Part shown: positions 57,894-64,000 of the stretch, in pieces | Layout of the letters: each line of letters begins with the position of its first letter | Numbering within the stretch: the stretch's first letter is position 1 | Source: Litoditis marina | Lineage: Eukaryota; Nematoda; Chromadorea; Rhabditida; Rhabditidae | Length of the DNA stretch: 64,000 bases | Assembly (NCBI GenBank): GCA_964036275.1 | Contig: OZ038435.1 | Span: 6,454,187-6,518,186, forward strand | Direction: 5' to 3' | Notes under the pieces: generated by a model | The model's input: the letters and a program-made list of their open reading frames with translations, nothing else | Database searches by the model: none | Told to the model about the DNA's origin: nothing | Position numbers and translations under genes: made by a program

Positions 57894-57951
57894 CATAATA
57901 ACAAAAAGATATTCATGAAATTTTTATTGGAGAAAGATCGTTTGTAAGAGA

Positions 57952-60900
57952 TTATTCCTTGACGAGAAGCTCTTCGGCCGCTAAGTTCTTTTCCAGTTTC
58001 GATTTCCGGACCGGCATCTCGTGCGGAAGAGCGTGGCCTGAAACAGTTGATCAAAATAAAATACAGAATCAAAATGGAACGTAAGTTATTGAAATGTGGA
58101 ATTTTCTGGCGTTTATTCTTTTGAGAAGTTTTCAGGTATAACAAACAACTGAATAATGAGAGTTTTTCGACAAATAACCGATAATATGTAAAACGTTTAG
58201 TTTGAACCAAAACTTCAGTTTCTTGATAAATAAGCGATTATTTGAAAACCTTTCGTTTCGGGAATGAAGGAAAGGTAGAGTAGAATGTCAGTTAGACACA
58301 GAAGAGACATCAAAAGGTAAGGAAAACCATCCACCGGAACCGCCTGAAATCCATATTTAGTACAGTTTTGAAAGAAATTTAGTTGAACATGTTCAATATA
58401 CTTCTATGAATGCTACCCATGAAACGGTTGGACCCCTGGAATCATATGGCAATGCCTTAATAAAACGTATAAATAATTGGGGTTTATCAACTGTGCGCCC
58501 GTTGCAAACCACGCCCACTTTACTCTGGGTTTTCCGCCGAATCTGCCATCTCATATAGTATATCTCTCAATCGTTTGTGTTTAGAGGAATACTTTGCATT
58601 GAAAATGTTGCCGAATTAAAAAGCGTGCAAGAGATACCAGTGTTCGAACACCAGCAATGAAAAAGTACCACTATTTTTGTAATCACCGTGCCCAGTTTTG
58701 TTTTTAAATGTCACTTCTACTACACGTCTACACGCTCTCCATGTTTCCTAAAAAAATTTCTGTGTTCCTCTGTTATTCTACAGTCCAATAAGACGCATTT
58801 GCTTTCTCTCCCCTATAGTTTTTGTTTGTTTTGACAGAAAGCAATAAAAGTTTTGATCAACCAAGTTTGTTCCATGGTCTCAACACTTTCGAACTTTGAA
58901 AAAACAGGTTAAAGTTGCATTTCGTTAATGTTAAGAGAGAATGTATATACCCTAATTCCGGCAGAGCTGGCTCTCCATCGACCCGCCGCTGAGTGCGAGC
59001 TCGATAGTTGCGCGGTGCATGCACTGTAGTCGCACGAAGCGAGGTCGACGAAGTTAGTTCGCAACTGCTGGTGCATGCCTACCTCAAACTACACATGTGA
59101 TACCTATATTAGATACGGATGTCTGCGAGACTGCTCTGCAGGCTTCTGTCTGTTTTCGGTTTAATTACCCAAGTTTGAGGTAGCAACTATCGTGCGCGCA
59201 CTCAGCGAGATCCTTTCCCAGTACTTCAGTGAGGATGCATCAGGAAGAAGGTATCTTAAGGATAGAGTGGTTTCGTCCGAGGTAGAGGCAAATGGTATCA
59301 CTTTCTGTTTCGCTCTCTTCCTTGTTCCATTCAGTTCGTAGACCATAGCTGAGCTTCTCTTTTATTGACCATAATTTGACCTACCAAGCTGAAGACCATG
59401 GGTCCGAACACATTTCCCAGTCGACCACACACGTTGATATGTGCGCTGGCCAGGTTTCGGACTCCCGTGGGGAACGACTCAGATGTCACTAAAAGAGCCT
59501 GAAAAAATACCTGAGTAATTAGCAAGCTATTTTCGAGCTAATTTCGATCACAAATTTTTTAACTATCAAAAATTTTCAACTTCTGTTGCAGTTTAAGAAC
59601 GCCGTAGTCCATACCAAAATAACAGGAGAGTGTGAGGTTTGAATTCAGGAAGGTGTAAAGTAGACCTTTAATGTTTCCAGATAACAGCCCTTTTTCAACG
59701 TCTCCTATTGATCGAACAACTTTGATCGAACGAAATTTAAATTTGAAATTCTACTTTCTACTGTGAGACTGCATGTGGAACTGGCAGGACAAACAGGGCA
59801 TTATGGTTTGTTTCATTCACACTGAGACTGATTGGAATAGTGCCAGGATTTTGGGATGACTATTTATTAGAGCAAATAAGATTTCCGAACATTTTTCTAA
59901 CTCACTTGTTGAGGTAATGCTTAAAAAAACCGCCAACATATATTTGCAGTTTTTCGAAAAACTCCAAAAACATTCATTGGCACGCTGTCAAATTCTTGCT
60001 AATTGGCAAACCACTTTTGTAGCGGCCACAGCGAGAGAGTGGACAGGTCAGAAAGACACCGATGTCTCGAACTGTCTGCGGCCTTCCATGCTCTCTGGCT
60101 TTTGTAGTTTGCTAATCGGCGAAAATTGGCGCAATGCGTTCTGAGGAGCTCAGACAATTTTCAGCCCCCTGGAACTATTGTAGTGGCCTTGACAAGAAAG
60201 TAAGCAGATTGGACATACGCAGATGTCTGCGGCCTCTTTGATCTCCAAACTCTCTCGCTTTTGTAGGTCGCCAATCGTAGAAAATTTGTGTCAATCGTTC
60301 AGATGCTATACCTGAAGGAAGAGACAACCGGTTGTTCCGAAGGCAACTAGGGTGAAGAATCGAACGAAGTTTGCATATTCCAACTGGTTTCCTGCAAATA
60401 TAGGGTTTTCTTCATAGTTTTACCGTTTTAGGGCTGCTTTTATAGATGTAGATCATTTCAGAACATATTTGGATTGCATTTATGTCTCGATATCATAATG
60501 TGCCTATTTCTTTTCAGTGGGTATAACACCGTCCCAATGGGGGTCTAAGGTAATTGATATTATAAGATAATCTGTATTGCGTTTATGGAATGACCTCACT
60601 GTTACTTATTGTACTTTCACAGTTTTACCGGAGGTTTCAGCATCCAACGGAGAATTTCGTGCTGTAAACGATGGAGCTGGAACTCTACTTCGAAATGTAT
60701 GACTACAAAATTGTACCCCCATCTCGTTATAATAACGTTAGGTTATAATTTTCTATTCTCATCTGCATTTCCGCACATTCTCATTTTCAATCTCGCAATC
60801 GCTAATTTTCTCATCATCGCGATGAATTTTTATGTCCATTACTTCGTGATCTCATTCCGTACTGATTTGTTTCTGATACATATGGATAAATGAATTATTA

Positions 60901-63343
60901 TAGAACTCAATGTTTTCGTGAACTCATCACCGGAAACTTGCTTACGTTTCTCATATTGTAAAAATGTACATGTTCGGTCAAGAGTTTACCTGTGAATTGT
61001 ATGACAAAGGTAGATATCATACAGACAAGAATGGTGGTCATTGTGGTGAAATGAAGCCGTTTTCGACTGACGAAATCTTTGCCGAAGTGGTCCACAACTG
61101 CTACCTGAACAACGATTCGATGATAGTTTCGTATCGTTAAATAATTACAATGAGAACAGAAAAAAATGAATTAAATTGAATTAGTGAATTGGACGACGCG
61201 AAAAACGCTTCACGAAAAGAACCATAACGGTTAAATTTTGTTTTATGAAATAGCGCTCGCGTTTTCCGTATGTGGGCACATGGAACATGAAACACAGCAA
61301 AAACTGATTGATATGAGAATAAAAAGCTCTTTTTTTCTTCACTTTTCAGTGTTCAGTGCCTCGGTGAAGTATAAGGCTTTACTCATATTCATAACCGGCT
61401 CAATCAGGACAGTTGAACTAGGTTGAATGCAGATTCGAGTAAAAACTTGTTCTGTTTTGTGTTATTTTTCACTCTATTGAACGGAGCTACCTACCACTGC
61501 TCCCACAATCCATTGAAGCAGTCCCGAAAAAGCTGTGTTTAAGTAGATGGAGCCCTTGATAATGTCCAGATTGAAAATGAGACCGGTGGTCATATAACTC
61601 AACGAAAATCTGAAAAATGGAATGAATGAATCCAGATTTTGGTTTCACTTTCTAATTGTAGAAGATTTTTTAGAAGGGTTGTAAGTGGACATTTTGAAAC
61701 CCTTCAATTCACAGTAATACCAAATTTCAATTTTTTGGTAACAATTTCATAGTTGATAAAAATAACTCACAGTCCAATGGAAATCACAATGGTCTTTTTG
61801 GCCAAATCCTTGGTTGAATAGAGATGGAGGAAAGTGTATTTCTTGGCCTTTTTGTTCATATCTCCACTGGCTTCACATGCAGTTTTCACTATTGATCGAA
61901 TTTGGGTGGAACAAATCTGAACAACTATTCGTGAAGAAACATGAAAATAACATTAGAGAGTGATCACGTTCACTTGCAAAATATTACAAAAACCACATTG
62001 CTAGAGTAATCTCCCAGTTTTTGATTTCAGTTATCATTTCCCGGCAACTAGGCCATTGAATTACTCTATGCCGCAAGTAACAAAAAAATCGCAATACTAT
62101 GAATGTCATTGTCAACAGAGTTCTGCGAAGCAGTGAGTGCATCTGCGTTTCCTTGATCCACATACTCTCTCGTCTGCTCGTGAATAATCGCCACCGGTCG
62201 CGCAGAATTCTAGGGAACTTCCACCTGACTAGTCAGTGGTTTTTAGGGGCCTGACCAGTTCTCTACAGCAGGGCGTGGTTGGAGAGACTCTCTGAGACAC
62301 TCTGCGTCTCATCGACCTGAATGATCTTTCGCTTCCCGCAACTTGTTACAGTGTTCGAACAGTACTTGTTCTCTTAGTGGGTATGCTATAACATCGCGGC
62401 AGTTCCTCGCAACCTTCGTCTCTCGTTTTGCGCACTATTCTGAGACACTCTTCCCCCGGCGGGTTGACAGAGCAGAGAAACAGCATGTATCTGAGGCACA
62501 ACGAATTCATGAACAAGAATGTTCATAAATACGGTCTCTGATTGCCCACCTTGTTCTCATCCTTTTTGAACCGATTCACGTACTCTAGGGCTTTCACAGC
62601 GTCCGCCTCGCGCTTCTTTTGAACCAGGAACTTCGGACTCTCGGGAAGGAAACTGCAGAGTTATCTTCAAGTCTCTATTTCCACAAACTAAGTTTTTGCA
62701 AATAGTAATACGCTGACAAACATCGAAGATTGTATTTCAATTCAATTTTCGAACAATGCAGGATCGAAAAACAAGTCCAGTCTGCCCTGCCTGGACCGAA
62801 ACTGTAAAGAGCTCTTGGTTTCCTCTCCATGCAGGGCGTGACCAGAACATCAATCTTCATCAATCTTAGTTTGCTCTGAGTACACAGTGATACTTGTGAA
62901 TTGAGGATACAATTATGCAGTATCACACTACAAACACAGCAGTAGAAAACAAATGTACTGTTTAACACCGCATTTCTTTGACGAATCCTCAATGGGGTGT
63001 GGCAACTGGTTTGATGTAGTTCAAATGTAACATAAATCCTGGTTCACAAAGTTTCTAATCTTTTGACTAATGTTTGACCTTTTCAGACTATAAACACAGT
63101 GGGATTGAGCAAGATACACCGTTATAGAGTTGCTTTGTAACGGGGGAACCTATAACTCACAATCCACAAATGATGATAGCGCCTGCCGTGACCACACTGC
63201 CTGCCCGGGCAAGACCCCTCCAAGTTCCGGTCAGATAGGCAATTAGGGCAAATATTAGATAATTGGGACCCCATGTAATCACAGTAGACATCCAGAGGCG
63301 GTGGTTCGCTGGCAGCATTTCCACTACGAATATGGTACCCACA
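57952..63343 (-). CDS. SLC22-like organic ion transporter B (partial; 5' end outside window)
   Basis: Tandem paralogue of transporter A. Exons seen: 63343-63161, 62652-62550, 61916-61771, 61609-61495, 61104-60990, 60391-60312, 59498-59385, 58343-58250, 58037-57952. Their lengths (183, 103, 146, 115, 115, 80, 114, 94, 86) are identical to exons 5-13 of transporter A. It starts in the fifth helix region (VEMLPANHRLWMS) and has FLPESPKFLVQKK, then ESFPTGVRNLA, which matches the SLC22 consensus better than its neighbour. It ends with PETKG and a short tail GHALPHEMPVRKSK. The Lys-rich loop with KKAKKYTFLHLYSTKDLAKK is almost unchanged between the pair. Exons equivalent to A's 1-4 were not found up to position 64000 and should lie beyond. 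Substrate unknown. Confidence 0.92.
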
Positions 63344-63548
63344 CTGCAATGAAGTATAGTCTCAAAAACAAGTCAGGATCATCGAAAACATAAGGATGAA
63401 AAACAAGTAATTGAGTTTTAGCAGACTTCTATTCTGCGAGTTAGTAAACACAAACATTTTCTACGTTGTATCTGACTAAAAGTGAATCACGAACATCGCC
63501 AGTAAGAATAATCCCATTGGTAAGTTGCGCTGCTTCCCTGAGCCCGTA

Positions 63549-63650
63549 TGCATAAAACATCCCAGGCCGGGTTAGGATGCTATCCCGAGCTGAATTGGGC
63601 GGGAAACAGCTCGGGATAGCATCCCAACCCGGCCCGGGATGTTTCATGCA
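63549..63650. repeat. Palindrome with about 44-nt arms
   Basis: The left arm runs from TGCATAAAACATCCCAGGCC to GATGCTATCCCGAGCTG. The right arm is its near-complement, from CAGCTCGGGATAGCATCC to GGGATGTTTCATGCA, with a 14-nt loop. It lies in the first visible intron of transporter B and has few mismatches. Confidence 0.75.
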
Positions 63651-63755
63651 AACGGCCTCTGATCTTACATCTCACCGGGATACAAGTGCTGCGAGGAGAT
63701 AAGAGACGCAGGGTGGGACACGATCACCATAATATTGTTCACAATGGCTGGTTCA

Positions 63756-63990
63756 TACAGTTCACACCATTCCTACTGAGACTCCTACAGTAACTTTACA
63801 AATTTTCTCAAGGCTGTTGTGAAGCTGAAAATGAAGTTCATGGAAAATACTCTCGTATTTTTACTCTACCTGCGGAGGAGAATGAGGTACAAAAATCCTC
63901 AACTTCTCCGATCGAAAGTAAGTGAGCAAAACGGCTTCAAAGTTTTGAAATCCTACTGTAGGAGTCTCAGTAGGAATGGAAAAGACTATA
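63756..63990. mobile_element. TATAGT/TACTGTAGGAGTCTCAGTA TIR MITE (copy 3, inverted)
   Basis: Inverted, nearly identical copy of the element at 54340-54574. It starts CATTCCTACTGAGACTCCTA and ends CAGTAGGAATGGAAAAGAC followed by TATA. It is intronic to transporter B. Confidence 0.85.
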
Positions 63991-64000
63991 TCACGTTTAT

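Larger units (their letters stand above)
55155..57951. other. Region between the two SLC22 genes
   Basis: No host gene is recognised. From about 55171 there is a decayed TATAGT-type TIR element (TTTCCACTGAGAGTTCTACAG) that starts within about 20 bp of the transporter A start codon. Then come AT-rich DNA, a family A SINE (56402-56556) and a LINE fragment (about 56950-57799). The AATAAA for transporter B is at the right edge. The promoter of transporter A should be here. Confidence 0.45.

Noticed and set aside
58970..59215. GC-richer block with GCGCAACTATCGAGC-like inverted words
   Set aside because: Only a short, imperfect inverted repeat; too degenerate to classify, and no exon could be fitted.
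61238..61426. 62-codon plus-strand frame
   Set aside because: It lies in a transporter B intron, on the opposite strand, with no motif.

Overview
This window is nuclear DNA from an invertebrate animal. All genes are split by many GT-AG introns of about 0.2-1.6 kb. Intergenic and intronic DNA is filled with short inverted-repeat elements, tRNA-derived SINEs and decayed LINE tails. The proteins are metazoan: an S28 dipeptidyl peptidase, a FERM protein, a muscle LIM protein, a DHHC acyltransferase and SLC22 transporters. In all five genes whose start is visible, a 3' splice-acceptor-like sequence lies 0-10 nt before the ATG. That would fit spliced-leader trans-splicing (as in nematodes, flatworms and some other phyla), but 5'UTR introns are an alternative. 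I do not assign a species.

Layout: (1) 2417-13163 (+), a 16-exon DPP7-like serine peptidase (S28) with its Ser/Asp/His residues visible. (2) 13164-29808, about 16.6 kb without a convincing gene, rich in foldback and TIR elements, including a perfect-arm 203 bp palindrome and a 1.3 kb foldback. (3) 29816-38279 (+), an EPB41L5/Yurt-type FERM protein with a FERM-adjacent segment and a C-terminal tail carrying several [S/T]-x-I-P motifs. (4) 39788-42475 (-), a CRP/MLP-type single-LIM gene in which the second half of the LIM domain is encoded twice by phase-compatible alternative exons. (5) 45989-49117 (+), a DHHC palmitoyltransferase of the ZDHHC2/15/20 type with an unusual post-DHHC sequence. 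(6) 49390-55154 (-), a complete 13-exon SLC22-like organic ion transporter, with a tandem array of four extra copies of a 66-nt exon segment. (7) 57952-63343 (-), a tandem paralogue of that transporter whose 5' part lies beyond the window. A frameshifted, 5'-truncated LINE fragment lies between the two transporters.

The genes do not form an operon or pathway. The only evident functional grouping is the tandem SLC22 pair. The most notable features are architectural: exon duplication inside the transporter and the LIM gene, and the SxIP-rich tail of the FERM protein. All gene models are read from the sequence by splice-site phase and family similarity; no transcript evidence was available.
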